Assembly: GCA_029907475.1 (NCBI GenBank) | Contig: JARYLU010000002.1 | Span: 62,001-126,000, forward strand | DNA from: Bacillota bacterium | Lineage (GTDB): Bacteria; Bacillota; DSM-12270; Thermacetogeniales; Thermacetogeniaceae | Length of the DNA: 64,000 nucleotides | Direction of reading: 5' to 3' | In this document: piece after piece, positions 1 through 10,323 of the stretch | Numbering within the stretch: the stretch's first letter is position 1 | Layout: each line of letters opens with the position of its first letter | The notes under the pieces: generated by a model | What the model was told of the DNA's origin: nothing | The model's database searches: none | The model's input: the letters and a program-made list of their open reading frames with translations, nothing else | Translations under genes and position numbers: made by a program

Positions 1-97
1 CACGGACACAGCAGTCCAACACTGCATGCAATGGCTCTCCAGGATGGATGAAGGCTTTTAGGTATAACCAACACTAAGATTAGGAGGAGGCGGAAAG

Positions 98-643
98 ATG
101 GCTAAGGTATGCGTGCATTTGGCGACGGGATTTGAAGAATTAGAGGCAGTTACTGTCTGTGATGTTTTGAGAAGAGCGGATATTGAGGTACTTATGGTTT
201 CCATGACAAAAGAAATGAACGTTACCGGCGCCCACGGACTTACGGTTGTATCGAATGTATTATTTGAAGATGTTGACTATGACAGTGTTGATATGATTGT
301 GTTGCCTGGAGGTATGCCGGGAACCACTAACTTGGCCAGGCACGAGGGGTTAAAACAGAAGATAAGCGAGTTTGCAGACCAGGGAAAATACTTGGCAGGT
401 ATTTGCGCTGCTCCGATGGTATATGGACAAATGGGATTGTTGAAGGGAAAAGCAGCAACATGCTATCCTGGATTTGAAAAGTATTTGGATGGAGCAGAGA
501 TTGCAGCGGATAGAGTTGTCCAGATACAGAACTTTATTACTTCCAAAGGACCGGGTACCGCCCTGGAGTTTAGTTTTAAACTGGTCGAGATATTGAAAGA
601 TGCGGATACAGCTGAAAATGTTAAAAAAGAAATGCTGGCATAG
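98..643 (+). CDS. DJ-1/PfpI family protein
   Basis: A 181-residue single-domain protein of the DJ-1/ThiJ/PfpI superfamily, close in size to YajL-like members. The candidate nucleophile is Cys103 in the elbow AGICAAP, and the N-terminal GFEELE segment (residues 11-16) carries the acidic residue that normally hydrogen-bonds that cysteine. These proteins act in protein or nucleotide deglycation, chaperoning or oxidative stress response; the sequence does not say which. The ATG follows AGGAGGAGG at 82-90. It stands alone upstream of the ileS leader and no terminator is obvious after it. Family assignment is firm, substrate unknown. Confidence 0.85.
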   Translation: MAKVCVHLATGFEELEAVTVCDVLRRADIEVLMVSMTKEMNVTGAHGLTVVSNVLFEDVDYDSVDMIVLPGGMPGTTNLARHEGLKQKISEFADQGKYLAGICAAPMVYGQMGLLKGKAATCYPGFEKYLDGAEIAADRVVQIQNFITSKGPGTALEFSFKLVEILKDADTAENVKKEMLA

Positions 644-787
644 CATAATATTATGGCTCATCCTTTTATCAGCTGCCCTGGTGCCTGTCTCAAGTTAGAT
701 CAATTATGACTTCGAAAAATGCGGCTTTGAGGCTTCTCTAAGTCCTGCCGGGGCGCTGCGGCATCTAAGCGGCTCGTGCGGGCATTC

Positions 788-817
788 TTGACAGGAAAGC
801 AGGAAATTCCGTATAAT
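788..817 (+). promoter_or_regulatory. Sigma-A promoter of ileS
   Basis: A perfect -35 TTGACA (788-793) and a perfect -10 TATAAT (812-817) are separated by 18 bases. Transcription would begin near 824, about 40 bases before the T-box Stem I. The stretch 644-787 before it holds nothing I can recognise. Confidence 0.85.
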
Positions 818-861
818 TACTTCGAAGTTAAAACCAGTTAGGTGTTTAGAAACATTATAAA

Positions 862-1106
862 AGGGAATCAACACGATGAGCGGGACGTCTCTGCTGTTCC
901 AGGGAGCAGCGAACCGGGGGTGGTGCAAGCCCGGTCCTCATGGGAACAACAGAAAATCACCCGAGAGTGCCCTCCCGAAAACTGAATGGTGATTAAGGAG
1001 GGCCGGTGGGGGCCGTTATTCCAAATACAAAAAGAGCCTTCATTAAAGAAGGAAAAAGGGTGGTAACGCGGGACCTCTCGCCCCTGAGGTGAGGGGTTTA
1101 ATTTTT
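862..1106 (+). promoter_or_regulatory. T-box leader of ileS (isoleucine, AUC specifier)
   Basis: A T-box riboswitch that reads uncharged tRNA-Ile and lets transcription continue into ileS. The T-box sequence AGGGTGGTAACGCG lies at 1057-1070 and differs by one base from the usual AGGGTGGTACCGCG. The long Stem I covers about 862-980. AUC at 956-958, followed by A on the descending side of Stem I, is the likely specifier and agrees with the downstream gene. The mutually exclusive terminator follows at 1074-1106. Class is firm; the specifier position is my reading of the fold. Confidence 0.88.
1074..1106 (+). terminator. Intrinsic terminator of the ileS T-box
   Basis: Nine base pairs, CCTCTCGCC (1074-1082) with GGTGAGGGG (1088-1096), close a five-base loop and are followed by a T-rich run (1097-1106). 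It directly follows the T-box sequence, as expected when charged tRNA-Ile leaves the antiterminator unformed. Confidence 0.85.
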
Positions 1107-1138
1107 GATATACTATTTTGGGAATATGAGGTGAAGTG

Positions 1139-3952
1139 ATGGAATACAAGGAAACACTTAACCTGCCACGTACCGATTTTCCGATGCGGGCCAATTTGCC
1201 GCAGCGCGAGCCCGAAATTTTACGTTTTTGGGAGGAGGCCGGTCTTTACCAGGAAATTCAAAATTCTACCCAAGGGAGACCAAAATTTATTTTACATGAC
1301 GGCCCTCCTTATGCAAATGGCGATATTCATTTGGGTCATACTTTAAATAAAATTTTAAAAGATATAATTGTAAAGTACCGGACCATGACCGGGTATGATG
1401 CTCCCTACGTGCCAGGCTGGGATACCCACGGGTTGCCCATCGAACAGCAGGCGATTAAGGCCCTGGGGGTTGACCGCAACCAAGTAGATGTTTTAGAATT
1501 TCGCCGCCTCTGTAAAGAATACGCCCTGAAATACGTAAACGTGCAGCGGGAACAGTTTAAACGCCTGGGAGTACGGGGAGACTGGGAAAATCCTTATTTA
1601 ACCCTGGAGCCATCCTACGAAGCCGTACAAATTGGCATCTTTGGAGAAATGGCGAAACGCGGCTTTATTTATAAAGGGCTGAAACCTGTTTACTGGTGCG
1701 CGGATTGTGAAACAGCACTCGCGGAAGCGGAAGTAGAATACCAGGAAAAAGAATCTCCCTCTATTTATGTCTTGTTTCCGGTGAAGGAAAGCAGGGGGCT
1801 TTTCCCGCCCGATGATCGTACTTACATCCTGATCTGGACCACTACTCCCTGGACAATTCCCGGAAACACCGCGATCAGCTTGCACCCCGACTTTGACTAC
1901 GTTCTGGTTGAGGTTAACGGCATCAGAATTCTTGTTGCCGAAAAACTTTTGAATTCAGTCATCAGCATCAAGGGAAAAAAAGATGTCCCCGTGCTTGGTA
2001 TGTGGAAGGGGCACCAGTTGGAAGGAATCCGCTGCGCGCACCCCTTCTATGAACGGGATTCTCTTGTTGTTACGGGTGAGCATGTTAACCTGGACCAGGG
2101 TACCGGTGCGGTTCATACTGCTCCCGCCCACGGCATGGAAGACTTTGAGGTTTGCCAGGTGTATAACATTCCTGTTGTTTCGCTGGTAGATGGAAAAGGA
2201 ATGTTTATCTCCGAAGCGGGCCCCTTTGCCGGGATGAAGGTCTGGGATGCCAACAAGAGTATAATTAATGAATTAGCCAGGCGCGGTCTTTTGTACCACC
2301 AGGAAAACATTATCCACCAGTATCCCCATTGCTGGCGGTGTAAAGACCCGCTTCTTTTCCGGGCAACTGAACAGTGGTTTGCTTCGATTGATGGTTTCCG
2401 GAAAGAGGCCTTAAAGGTAATCGAAGAAGTGCAGTGGATCCCGGCGTGGGGGAAAGAGCGCATTTATAACATGGTGGCGGAGCGGGGAGACTGGTGTATT
2501 TCCCGCCAGCGCGTTTGGGGTGTGCCAATTCCTATCTTTTACTGCGATTATTGCCAGGCAACAATCATTAACGAGCAGACCATAAGCTGGCTGCAGGACC
2601 TCTTCCGCCGTTACGGTTCTGACGTATGGTTCGAGAAGAGTTCGGAGGAACTCTTGCCACCTGGTTTTTCCTGTCCCGACTGCGAAGGGAACAGGTTTCG
2701 AAGAGAGACGGATACGATGGACGTTTGGTTTGATTCCGGCTCCAGCCACGCTGCGGTTTTAGAGCAGCACCCTGAACTCAGGTGGCCCGCAGACCTGTAT
2801 CTTGAGGGGAGCGACCAGCACCGGGGTTGGTTTAATTCCTCCCTTTGCACTGCGGTTGCAACCCGGGGTGCCGCGCCTTACAGGGCTGTCCTGACGCACG
2901 GTTTTGTGGTGGATGAAGAGGGGCGGAAGATGTCTAAATCCCTGGGTAATGTCATCGATCCCCAGGATTTAATTAGAAAATTTGGGGCCGATATTTTAAG
3001 GCTCTGGGTTTCCTCGGCCGATTACCGCAGCGATGTCGCGGTCTCCCAAAACATCATGAACCAGCTTGCGGAGGTCTACCGGAAGATTCGCAACACCTTT
3101 CGCTTTATGCTGGGCAATCTTTATGATTTTGACCCTGCGCAAGATTGTATCCCTTACGAAGATCTGAGCCTGCTCGACAAGTGGGCGCTTTTGAAGCTGC
3201 ACCAGTTGATCCAGCGGGTAACCAGGGCTTACGAAACGTACGAGTTCCACATTGTTTACCATGCAATTTCCAACTTCTGTGTCGTAGATTTGAGTTCTTT
3301 TTACCTTGATGTGACGAAAGACACCTTGTATTGCTCCTACTCCTCAAACCGCGCGCGGCGCGGCATCCAGACCGTCTTTTACGAAACGGTCACTGTACTG
3401 GCACGCTTGCTGGCACCTGTTTTGAGTTTTACGGCGGAAGAAGTATGGGGTTATCTGCCGCAAGCAAAGGAGCGATTTTTCAGTGTTCACCTTGCTCCCT
3501 GGCCGCAAGTTAACCGGGGCTACTTAGATCCGGAACTTGAAGCAAAGTGGGAGCGAATCCTGAGCATCCGGGAGGAAATCACCAGGGCGCTCGAAGCGGC
3601 AAGACAACAGAAAATAATCGGCCCCTCTACCGAGGCATTTGTTTCCCTTTATCCCGAAAACGAGGAAACGGCAGCATTTTTGAAAGAAGTAGAAGCAGAC
3701 CTGGCAACTCTTTTGATTGTTTCCGGAATCGAGGTTCGCGAAGCTTGGGAAGCGGCACCTGTGGGCGCTTTTAGCATGGATGATGCTTATGCAATAAAAA
3801 TCTCGATTCAAAAGGCTCCGGGCCAGAAATGTACACGATGCTGGCTTTACCGCGAATCTGTAGGATTTTCGGGAGAGCACCCCACTTTATGTGAACGCTG
3901 TTACCAGGTAGTGAAACAGTACGAGACCCGGGTGGCAAGTTCAGAATTTTAG
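1139..3952 (+). CDS. ileS: Isoleucyl-tRNA synthetase
   Basis: Class I synthetase charging tRNA-Ile, 937 residues. The HIGH motif is HLGH near residue 65 and KMSKS lies near 597-601. The editing (CP1) domain sits between them. The C-terminus has a zinc site of two Cys pairs (CTRCW near 898 and CERC near 918), typical of the bacterial type with the C-terminal zinc finger. I prefer ATG 1139 over the GTG directly before it (1136) because GAGGTG at 1128-1133 is then properly spaced. Expression is controlled by the T-box upstream, and the ACT/UPF0210 pair follows 22 bases downstream. Confidence 0.97.
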   Translation: MEYKETLNLPRTDFPMRANLPQREPEILRFWEEAGLYQEIQNSTQGRPKFILHDGPPYANGDIHLGHTLNKILKDIIVKYRTMTGYDAPYVPGWDTHGLPIEQQAIKALGVDRNQVDVLEFRRLCKEYALKYVNVQREQFKRLGVRGDWENPYLTLEPSYEAVQIGIFGEMAKRGFIYKGLKPVYWCADCETALAEAEVEYQEKESPSIYVLFPVKESRGLFPPDDRTYILIWTTTPWTIPGNTAISLHPDFDYVLVEVNGIRILVAEKLLNSVISIKGKKDVPVLGMWKGHQLEGIRCAHPFYERDSLVVTGEHVNLDQGTGAVHTAPAHGMEDFEVCQVYNIPVVSLVDGKGMFISEAGPFAGMKVWDANKSIINELARRGLLYHQENIIHQYPHCWRCKDPLLFRATEQWFASIDGFRKEALKVIEEVQWIPAWGKERIYNMVAERGDWCISRQRVWGVPIPIFYCDYCQATIINEQTISWLQDLFRRYGSDVWFEKSSEELLPPGFSCPDCEGNRFRRETDTMDVWFDSGSSHAAVLEQHPELRWPADLYLEGSDQHRGWFNSSLCTAVATRGAAPYRAVLTHGFVVDEEGRKMSKSLGNVIDPQDLIRKFGADILRLWVSSADYRSDVAVSQNIMNQLAEVYRKIRNTFRFMLGNLYDFDPAQDCIPYEDLSLLDKWALLKLHQLIQRVTRAYETYEFHIVYHAISNFCVVDLSSFYLDVTKDTLYCSYSSNRARRGIQTVFYETVTVLARLLAPVLSFTAEEVWGYLPQAKERFFSVHLAPWPQVNRGYLDPELEAKWERILSIREEITRALEAARQQKIIGPSTEAFVSLYPENEETAAFLKEVEADLATLLIVSGIEVREAWEAAPVGAFSMDDAYAIKISIQKAPGQKCTRCWLYRESVGFSGEHPTLCERCYQVVKQYETRVASSEF

Positions 3953-3974
3953 GGAGAGAAGAGGGAGCGAAAAA

Positions 3975-4442
3975 ATGCGGGAGGTTGTCACAAGAGCAAA
4001 AATTAAAAAATTCACCGGACAAAAGGAGTTAATTTTCCCGGCAGGAACCATTCTTACCCAGGCGGCCAGGCAATGGATTAAAGAAAAAGGAATTCAAGTT
4101 GCTTTTGCTGGCCGGGAAGCTCCTCAGGAAGAAACGCCCATCCCCGGTCGAGAAAAAGAAGAAAAAGAAGCGAACCGGGCGATTGTCACCGTCCTTGGTC
4201 ATGATAAGGTGGGAATTATCGCGGGGATCGCAGGAGTCCTGGCGGATGCCAATGTGAATATTCTCGATATCAGCCAAACTGTTTTGCAAGAATTCTTCGC
4301 GATGGTAATGATTGTCGATCTTACCGGGTGCAGGGTTGATTTCGCTACCTTAAGGAGGATGCTGGAAGATAAAGGTGAAGAATTGGAATTAAAAGTTACG
4401 CTCCAGCACGAAGATATTTTCCGATTTATGCATCGGGTTTAG
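3975..4442 (+). CDS. ACT-domain protein (UPF0237-like) with N-terminal extension
   Basis: 155 residues in two parts. Residues about 67-155 form an ACT domain of the UPF0237/GcvR-like type, opening with [14 protein letters not shown]. Residues 1-45 are a separate module with a [14 protein letters not shown] helix-like segment resembling the short N-terminal element of some ethanolamine-utilisation proteins. A charged Glu/Lys linker joins them. Stand-alone UPF0237 proteins are about 90 residues, so the extension is an addition. It lies 16 bases before the UPF0210 gene, a conserved pairing in Gram-positives. Ligand and function are not known; small-molecule sensing is inference from the ACT fold. 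Confidence 0.75.
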   Translation: MREVVTRAKIKKFTGQKELIFPAGTILTQAARQWIKEKGIQVAFAGREAPQEETPIPGREKEEKEANRAIVTVLGHDKVGIIAGIAGVLADANVNILDISQTVLQEFFAMVMIVDLTGCRVDFATLRRMLEDKGEELELKVTLQHEDIFRFMHRV

Positions 4443-4458
4443 AAAGGAGAGGTATTAT

Positions 4459-5823
4459 TTGCCTTTTCCTTATACTCCGGAAGAGATCTTTGAAACAATC
4501 AGGATGGTAGAATTAGAAAACCTGGACATAAGAACAATTACCCTGGGGATCAGCCTCCTGGACTGCGGCGGTTCTGATTTAAAAAAGGTCGGGGCGAAAA
4601 TTTACGATAAAATTCTGCGTTGTGCCGCGAATCTCGTCGAGGTAGGGGAGGAACTGGAGCGCGCTTACGGAATTCCAATCATCAATAAGCGGGTAGCGGT
4701 AACTCCTCTTGCTCTGATCGCGGGGAGCTGTTCCGGTGACTGTTTTTACCTCGCCCAGGTTCTGGAGAAAGCCGCACAGGAGATAGGGATCAATTTTATC
4801 GGTGGCTATGCCGCCCTCGTTCATAAGGGTTTTACAGAAGGGGATTTAAAACTGATCGAATCTATCCCCCGCGCTTTAAGCCAAACGGAACGCGTTTGTG
4901 CCGCGGTAAATGTTGGAACCACAAAAGCAGGAATTAATATGGAAGCGGTTTTCATGATGGGAAAGGTAATCAAAGAGGCAGCAGAACTTTCCGGGGCCCA
5001 ATCGGGGATCAGTTGCGCAAAGCTGGTTGTTTTTTGCAATGCCCCGGAAGATAATCCTTTCATGGCAGGTGCCTTTCACGGGACCGGAGAGCCTGAATGT
5101 GCTCTCAATGTCGGAGTAAGCGGGCCGGGTGTCATCTTGAATGTGGTTCGCAACAATCCGGACGCCGATCTCGGCACCCTTGCTTCTTTAATCAAGCAGA
5201 CTGCATTTAAAGTTACCAGGATGGGAGAGCTTATCGGTCGTTCCGCATCGAGACGGTTAGGTGTACCCTTCGGAGTCGTCGATCTTTCCCTGGCTCCCAC
5301 TCCGGCGATTGGAGATAGCGTGGCGGAGATCCTTGAAGCCATGGGGCTAGAGCGGTGCGGTGCCCCGGGGAGCACGGCGGCCCTCGCGGTTTTGAACGAC
5401 GCCGTCAAAAAGGGTGGCGCGATGGCATCCTCTTATGTCGGGGGTTTAAGCGGAGCCTTTATACCTGTCAGCGAGGACGCCGGAATGGCCCGGGCCGCCG
5501 CCGAGGGAGCGCTCACGATCGAAAAGCTTGAGGCGATGACTTCTGTTTGTTCAGTAGGCCTGGACATGATTGTAATCCCGGGTAATACTCCGCCAGAAAC
5601 CATCGCCGCCTTGATTGCCGATGAAGCTGCAATCGGGATGATTAATAACAAAACCACAGGGGTCCGCATTATTCCTGCCCCCGGCAAGAGGCCGGGTGAT
5701 TATGTGGAATTTGGAGGGCTCCTGGGAAGTGCACCCGTGATGGCGGTAAGTAATTACAGCCCTGCTGGTTTTATCCGGCGCGGAGGTCGCATTCCCGCCC
5801 CCCTCCAGGCACTTACTAATTAA
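4459..5823 (+). CDS. UPF0210 (DUF711) family protein
   Basis: 454 residues, full length for the UPF0210/DUF711 family, whose fold is related to anaerobic pyruvate formate-lyase-like proteins. The N-terminal signature [16 protein letters not shown] is intact. The start is TTG 4459 preceded by AGGAGAGG at 4446-4453; the protein aligns with family members from this residue. It is the usual partner of the small ACT protein just upstream, so the two probably act together. No reaction has been assigned to the family that I can state with confidence. Confidence 0.85.
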   Translation: MPFPYTPEEIFETIRMVELENLDIRTITLGISLLDCGGSDLKKVGAKIYDKILRCAANLVEVGEELERAYGIPIINKRVAVTPLALIAGSCSGDCFYLAQVLEKAAQEIGINFIGGYAALVHKGFTEGDLKLIESIPRALSQTERVCAAVNVGTTKAGINMEAVFMMGKVIKEAAELSGAQSGISCAKLVVFCNAPEDNPFMAGAFHGTGEPECALNVGVSGPGVILNVVRNNPDADLGTLASLIKQTAFKVTRMGELIGRSASRRLGVPFGVVDLSLAPTPAIGDSVAEILEAMGLERCGAPGSTAALAVLNDAVKKGGAMASSYVGGLSGAFIPVSEDAGMARAAAEGALTIEKLEAMTSVCSVGLDMIVIPGNTPPETIAALIADEAAIGMINNKTTGVRIIPAPGKRPGDYVEFGGLLGSAPVMAVSNYSPAGFIRRGGRIPAPLQALTN

Positions 5824-5887
5824 TTCTTGTGATTGAAAATGCAATTTTTGGGGAGTTTTTGGGGAGAATGAAGCCAGGGGTGCATCT

Positions 5888-6196
5888 GTGCAGGAATCCC
5901 GCGTTGATCTGATCAAGGCGTTAAAAGAAAAGATTGAACAATTATCTCTTAACATCGAACGCATGAAACTTGCTGAGTATGTAGAATTATTAAATAAACC
6001 GGGGCGGCTCTTGTTCGTGAACTTTATTTCAGGGGTAGCCCGGGGTTTAGGGATTGCGGTTGGTTTTACTTTACTGGGGGCGCTGGTCCTGTTTATTTTA
6101 CAGCGTCTGGTCGTTCTAAACTTGCCTGTGCTGAGCGACTTTATCGCAGAGATCGTGCGTTTGGTTCAAATTCAACTTCGGGGCGGGATTAAATAG
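5888..6196 (+). CDS. Small membrane protein (DUF5665-like)
   Basis: 102 residues with a basic, helical N-terminus (about residues 1-40) that includes MKLAEYVELLNKP, then one or two hydrophobic segments (about residues 48-80). This matches the size and layout of the DUF5665 family of Gram-positive membrane proteins. The start is GTG 5888 with AGGGG seven bases upstream. It lies 65 bases after the UPF0210 gene and 14 bases before the nitroreductase, so it may be transcribed with both. Role unknown. Confidence 0.65.
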   Translation: MQESRVDLIKALKEKIEQLSLNIERMKLAEYVELLNKPGRLLFVNFISGVARGLGIAVGFTLLGALVLFILQRLVVLNLPVLSDFIAEIVRLVQIQLRGGIK

Positions 6197-6210
6197 GGGG
6201 GGTAAGGGGA

Positions 6211-6735
6211 TTGAACGGAAACATCATTGAGGTTATTAAAAAGCGGCGCTGTATTCGAGCCTTTAAAGCAGATCCAATTGCCGAAGGAGTTTTGGCTCAG
6301 ATTTTAGATGCAGGGCGTTGGGCTCCCTCCGCGGGGAACTTGCAGCCCTGGGAATTTTATGTCGTGAGAAACGAAGATGCTAAAAAAGGACTTGCTAAAG
6401 CCGCGCTTGGCCAAATGTTTTTAACACAGGCGCCGGTGGTGATCGTTGTTTGTGCCGTTCCTGCTCGATCAGGACGCCGCTACCGGGAACGAGGTGAAAA
6501 ATTATATTGCCTTCAAGATACTGCCGCGGCTGTTCAAAACATCTTGCTCGCTGCCGCGGGTTCCGGCATCGGCACCTGCTGGGTAGGTGCGTTTGACGAG
6601 GAGGGGGTCCGCCGTGTTTTGGGGTTGGGGCATGATTTAAGACCCGTTGCCATGATTCCTTTGGGTTATCCCGACGAAGTTCCTTCTGTTCCAGGCCGGC
6701 GCTCACTCGAAGAAATTGTCCATTTAGTAGATTAA
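6211..6735 (+). CDS. Nitroreductase-family FMN oxidoreductase
   Basis: 174 residues, short for the family. The N-terminal RRCIRAF motif and the WAPSAGNLQPWEF segment (about residues 34-46) contribute to FMN phosphate and ring binding. The C-terminal GIGTCWVGAF and PLGYP segments complete the fold. Such enzymes reduce nitroaromatics, quinones or flavins with NAD(P)H as soluble dimers; the substrate here cannot be read from sequence. The start is TTG 6211 behind a purine-rich AAGGGGA ribosome binding site. Confidence 0.85.
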   Translation: MNGNIIEVIKKRRCIRAFKADPIAEGVLAQILDAGRWAPSAGNLQPWEFYVVRNEDAKKGLAKAALGQMFLTQAPVVIVVCAVPARSGRRYRERGEKLYCLQDTAAAVQNILLAAAGSGIGTCWVGAFDEEGVRRVLGLGHDLRPVAMIPLGYPDEVPSVPGRRSLEEIVHLVD

Positions 6736-6775
6736 CTCAGTTCTCGACTTTTTTCATGGAAACGGAGGATTAAAA

Positions 6776-7468
6776 TTGCAGCAGGATAAACTGAATTATT
6801 ACCGCCAGCGCCTGAATTTTGAACGTGAAACCGCCCTCGCTCGCCTCTCCGGTCTGGAAGAGGGAAAGCAACTCGGGGGTTTGCGCGATACCCTCCAGGA
6901 GCTCTCGATGTACGATAACCACCCCGCGGATATCGGAACGGAAACCTTCGAGCGGAGTAAGGATCTTGGGTTACGTGATTTGGCGCGAGTTCAATTAGGC
7001 AAAATCGAGGAAGCGCTCGAGAAAATTGAAAAGGGTACCTACGGCATTTGCGAGGGCTGCGGGAAAGGAATTCCTGAAAGCAGGCTGGAAGCAGTTCCAG
7101 CTACTACGCTTTGTTTCGACTGCCAGCAGAGAAGGGAAGAATTAGATAAGGCAAAGCGGAGACCCGCTGAAGAGGGAGTTTTGATGCCGCCCTTTGGGGG
7201 TTTTCCGGAGGACCGGTTTCTTTGGGACGAAAACAGGGAAGACAGGGTTATGTATGATGGCGAGGACGCCTGGCAAGAAGTGGCCCGCTACGGCAATTCT
7301 TCCGACGTTGTCCATGGAGAAATGGGCGTTCCCCCGGCGCAAGCAGAAGAAAAACGGGGAGTTGTGCAAGACGTAGAATCAGTCCCGTACTGGCGAGATC
7401 AGGATGGGACCTTTTACCAGGATTTTCGAGGGCGAGATGATGAGGGAAGGCCCGCGGGGCCCGTATAA
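6776..7468 (+). CDS. TraR/DksA-type zinc-finger protein (YteA-like)
   Basis: 230 residues. An N-terminal helical hairpin (about 1-80) with an NHPAD segment near residue 48 is followed by a DksA/TraR zinc finger, CEGCG near residue 91 and CFDCQ near 113. A long acidic, low-complexity tail of about 100 residues follows. This is the layout of the YteA group of Bacillus and Clostridia, which is associated with sporulating Gram-positives. The DksA analogy suggests contact with RNA polymerase, but that is inference. TTG start 6776 with GGAGG at 6764-6768. Confidence 0.8.
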   Translation: MQQDKLNYYRQRLNFERETALARLSGLEEGKQLGGLRDTLQELSMYDNHPADIGTETFERSKDLGLRDLARVQLGKIEEALEKIEKGTYGICEGCGKGIPESRLEAVPATTLCFDCQQRREELDKAKRRPAEEGVLMPPFGGFPEDRFLWDENREDRVMYDGEDAWQEVARYGNSSDVVHGEMGVPPAQAEEKRGVVQDVESVPYWRDQDGTFYQDFRGRDDEGRPAGPV

Positions 7469-7495
7469 AAAGGGATTGGAGAGCCGGGAAGAGCC

Positions 7496-8674
7496 ATGAA
7501 AATCGGGATCTTTACAGATAGCTATAAACCCTATGTAAGCGGAGTGGTTCGCTCCATTGACACTTTTTCCCGGGAACTGGTTCGCCGGGGTCACGAGATC
7601 TATGTTTTTGCTCCACGTTACCCCGGCGGGCAGGAAGAAAACGGCAACGTGTATCGTTTTCCTTCCTTTCATACCCCCGCGAACCCAGAATTTTATATCG
7701 GTTTGCCTTTACCCTGGCGCGCCATCCGTTATGCGAAAAAGTGGAGTTTGGATCTCATCCACGTTCATTCACCTTTTCTGCTCGGGCGGTTAGGCGCATC
7801 TTTTGCCCGGCGTTTAAAAGTTCCCCTTGTCTTCACCTACCATACGCTCTACGACCAGTACATCCATTATTTCCCTTTTGCCCGGGGTCTTGCACGTCAT
7901 GTTGTGATTCACATGGCGCGGGATTTTTGTAACCGTTGCGATTTGGTAATTACTCCAACAGGTGTGATCAGAAACCTTCTGGAAGGCTACGGGGTCAGGC
8001 GTCCGATTGTACCCATTCCAACAGGAATCTACCCCGAGCGTTTTCACGCCGGGGATCCCTGTTTCCTTTATGAAAATTTCGGGATCCCGTGGGAAGAAAA
8101 GATTCTCCTTTTTGTGGGGAGAATTGGCAAGGAAAAGAACCTTGATTTTCTTTTTCGGGTTTTCAGGCAGGTACTTCAACAACATCATGCCGTTACCCTC
8201 GTCTTAGTAGGAAGCGGGCCCGAAAAGAAGGCCCTGGAGACATTTGCGGAGGAACTGGGAATTAACTCAAAGGTTATTTTTACCGGTCTCCTTCCCCCGG
8301 ACGTGGTGGCGGGGGCTTACCGGAGTGCGGATCTTTTTGTTTTCCCTTCGGTAACTGAAACCCAGGGCCTTGTGCTGCTCGAAGCAATGGCTGCCGGTCT
8401 GCCCGTTGTAGCAAGGGCCGCTTTTGGATCTCTGGCGATGGTGCAGGACGGAAAGACAGGTTTCCTCTGTGATGAGCGGGAAGAGGAGTTTGCTGCGAGG
8501 ATCATTCTTTTACTTGAGAACAGTTCTTTGCGAAAACAAATGAGTGAAGCAGCGCGGGCAAGGGCATGCCGCCTCTCTGCTGAAAAGATGGCCTTGCGTT
8601 TGGAGAAAGCGTATCTCGCCCTGCTCAACGGGGCTCGCGACCTTTTACAAGATTTGGCTTATGAAGAAATTTAA
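7496..8674 (+). CDS. Glycosyltransferase family 4
   Basis: 392 residues with two Rossmann-like domains. The N-terminal MKIGIFTDSYKPYVSGV is typical of GT4 enzymes that resemble diacylglycerol glucosyltransferases and mannosyltransferases. The C-terminal nucleotide-sugar site includes VGRIGKEKN (about residues 204-212) and an E-x7-E motif in ETQGLVLLEAMAAG (about 285-300). Glycolipid synthesis at the membrane is the likely role; donor and acceptor are unknown. ATG 7496 follows GGAGAGCCGGGAAG. It lies 27 bases after the zinc-finger gene. Confidence 0.85.
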   Translation: MKIGIFTDSYKPYVSGVVRSIDTFSRELVRRGHEIYVFAPRYPGGQEENGNVYRFPSFHTPANPEFYIGLPLPWRAIRYAKKWSLDLIHVHSPFLLGRLGASFARRLKVPLVFTYHTLYDQYIHYFPFARGLARHVVIHMARDFCNRCDLVITPTGVIRNLLEGYGVRRPIVPIPTGIYPERFHAGDPCFLYENFGIPWEEKILLFVGRIGKEKNLDFLFRVFRQVLQQHHAVTLVLVGSGPEKKALETFAEELGINSKVIFTGLLPPDVVAGAYRSADLFVFPSVTETQGLVLLEAMAAGLPVVARAAFGSLAMVQDGKTGFLCDEREEEFAARIILLLENSSLRKQMSEAARARACRLSAEKMALRLEKAYLALLNGARDLLQDLAYEEI

Positions 8675-8776
8675 AGGGGAGGGATCAGCTTTCTCTCTTC
8701 AGTGAAGACGCCCTGACGGCCTTAAGCATGGCTCTCAGTAAAGTAGAACTTGTTTAGAACTGAAGGGGGCGGTTAT

Positions 8777-9229
8777 TTGTTCCGTTTTACTGTTGTGACA
8801 TTGACAGCTTTTGCACTTGACCAGTTAGGAAAGTTTTTTGTCACGCGCTATCTTCAACCAGGTGAATCCATTCAGGTTTTGCCTTACATTTTCCACCTTA
8901 CATATATTGAAAACCCGGGGGGGGCTTTTGGGATTCTGGCCTATCAAACCCGAATTTTCGTTGCTTTAAGTATTTGTACGATCTTTTTATTAACCATGGC
9001 TGTTTTTTATTATGCGAGGCGAGAACAAGGGGTAAGCTGGAGCTTGGCGTTCCTGACGGCAGGCATTTTAGGAAACTTAGCGGACCGGTTGCGAACCGGA
9101 TATGTGATAGATTTTTTGGATTTCCGCGTCTGGCCTGTCTTCAATGTTGCCGACGTTTTTATTTTTATCGGAGCGCTCTCACTTTTTTGGAAGTTAGCTG
9201 GTTATCGGGGTATCAAAAAGGAATGGTGA
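8777..9229 (+). CDS. lspA: Lipoprotein signal peptidase (signal peptidase II)
   Basis: About 150 residues with four membrane segments. It cleaves signal peptides ahead of the lipid-modified cysteine of prolipoproteins. The conserved IENPGGAFG, the GNLADRL...YVIDFLDF block and FNVADVFI carry the catalytic aspartate pair and its neighbours. I prefer TTG 8777, which follows GAAGGGGG at 8762-8769, over the in-frame TTG 8750 that adds nine residues and lacks a good ribosome binding site. rluD follows after seven bases, a common pairing. Confidence 0.93.
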   Translation: MFRFTVVTLTAFALDQLGKFFVTRYLQPGESIQVLPYIFHLTYIENPGGAFGILAYQTRIFVALSICTIFLLTMAVFYYARREQGVSWSLAFLTAGILGNLADRLRTGYVIDFLDFRVWPVFNVADVFIFIGALSLFWKLAGYRGIKKEW

Positions 9230-9236
9230 CGTAGAT

Positions 9237-10178
9237 TTGACTCGGGAAACCTACCGTTTTGAAGTACCTCCGGAAGCGGACGGGAACCGCCTGGACCATT
9301 TTCTGAGCAGGCAGACCCCTTTTTTGAGCCGGAGTCAGGTTCAGCGCTTAATCGAAAGGGGTCTCGTGTTAGTGAACTTCCGTCCCGCGCGTTCGAGCTA
9401 CCGGGTGCGGGTGAAGGATCAAGTTGAAATGATGGTTCCTCCCCCCGAAGAGATCACACTCTCTCCCGAACCTATTCCCATAGATATTGTTTATGAAGAC
9501 GAAGATCTCCTGGTCGTAAATAAACCACCCGGACTTGTTGTTCACCCTGCACCAGGGCATAAAGGGGGTACTCTAGTAAACGCATTACTCAACCACTGCC
9601 CCGATTTACCGGGTATCGGGGGATACCTGCGGCCGGGTATTGTCCACCGCCTGGATAAAGATACTTCAGGTCTCCTTTTGGTGAGCAAAACCGACCTTGC
9701 CCATCAAGGCCTGGCGGCCCAACTAAAGGCGCGCAAGATCAAGAGAAAATATCTCGCTTTGGTGCATGGAGAGGTGCGCGAGGAGGAGGGTTTGATCGAC
9801 GCGCCTTTGGGGAGAGCTCCGAAAAACCGTAAAAAAATTGCCGTGGTTCCCAACGGGAAAGAGGCGCGTACTTTTTACCGGGTAAAAGAGCGGTTCCCCG
9901 GTTATACGCTTCTTGATATCCAATTAGAAACCGGAAGGACGCACCAGATCCGTGTTCATTTGGCTTATGCGGGTTATCCGGTAGCCGGGGATCCTGTTTA
10001 CGGGCCGCGCCGCAACCCCCTGAACTTGCCGGGTCAGGCCCTCCACGCCTACCGCATTTCATTCATCCATCCCCGCACAGGAGAATTTCTTTCCTTTGAA
10101 GCTCCACCTCCTCCCGCCTTCACCAAAGCCCTTGCTTTCCTAAGAGAAGTTCTCAACGTTTCTGATCAGAAGAAGTAG
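9237..10178 (+). CDS. rluD: Pseudouridine synthase, RluD-like (RluA family)
   Basis: 313 residues. An S4 RNA-binding domain occupies about residues 15-75, followed by the RluA-type catalytic domain with HRLDKDTSG, whose Asp (near residue 141) is the nucleophile that isomerises uridine in 23S rRNA. A second conserved block, GRTHQIRVHLAYAGYP, lies near residue 235. TTG start 9237 has a weak ribosome binding site within the end of lspA, consistent with coupled translation. Whether it modifies the exact RluD positions is not determinable from sequence. Confidence 0.88.
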   Translation: MTRETYRFEVPPEADGNRLDHFLSRQTPFLSRSQVQRLIERGLVLVNFRPARSSYRVRVKDQVEMMVPPPEEITLSPEPIPIDIVYEDEDLLVVNKPPGLVVHPAPGHKGGTLVNALLNHCPDLPGIGGYLRPGIVHRLDKDTSGLLLVSKTDLAHQGLAAQLKARKIKRKYLALVHGEVREEEGLIDAPLGRAPKNRKKIAVVPNGKEARTFYRVKERFPGYTLLDIQLETGRTHQIRVHLAYAGYPVAGDPVYGPRRNPLNLPGQALHAYRISFIHPRTGEFLSFEAPPPPAFTKALAFLREVLNVSDQKK

Positions 10179-10323
10179 CGTACGTCGCGATTAATGATCG
10201 GCACTGGAGCAGGGGAGAGTATGCTGTTTTGATGGTGTAAAAAGAGAAAGTAACTCTTCAGGAAGCAGGTGTAACCGAAATGAAAACTTTACTTAAAAAG
10301 GTAAAGAGCAATGGCAAAAAGGG
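10179..10323 (+). other. Spacer before the pyr promoter
   Basis: I see no gene, clear hairpin or terminator here. It separates rluD from the promoter of the pyrimidine operon. Confidence 0.5.

Noticed and set aside
644-787. Possible small gene between the DJ-1 gene and the ileS promoter
   Set aside because: The minus-strand frames there overlap the promoter and T-box and have no family or ribosome binding site support.
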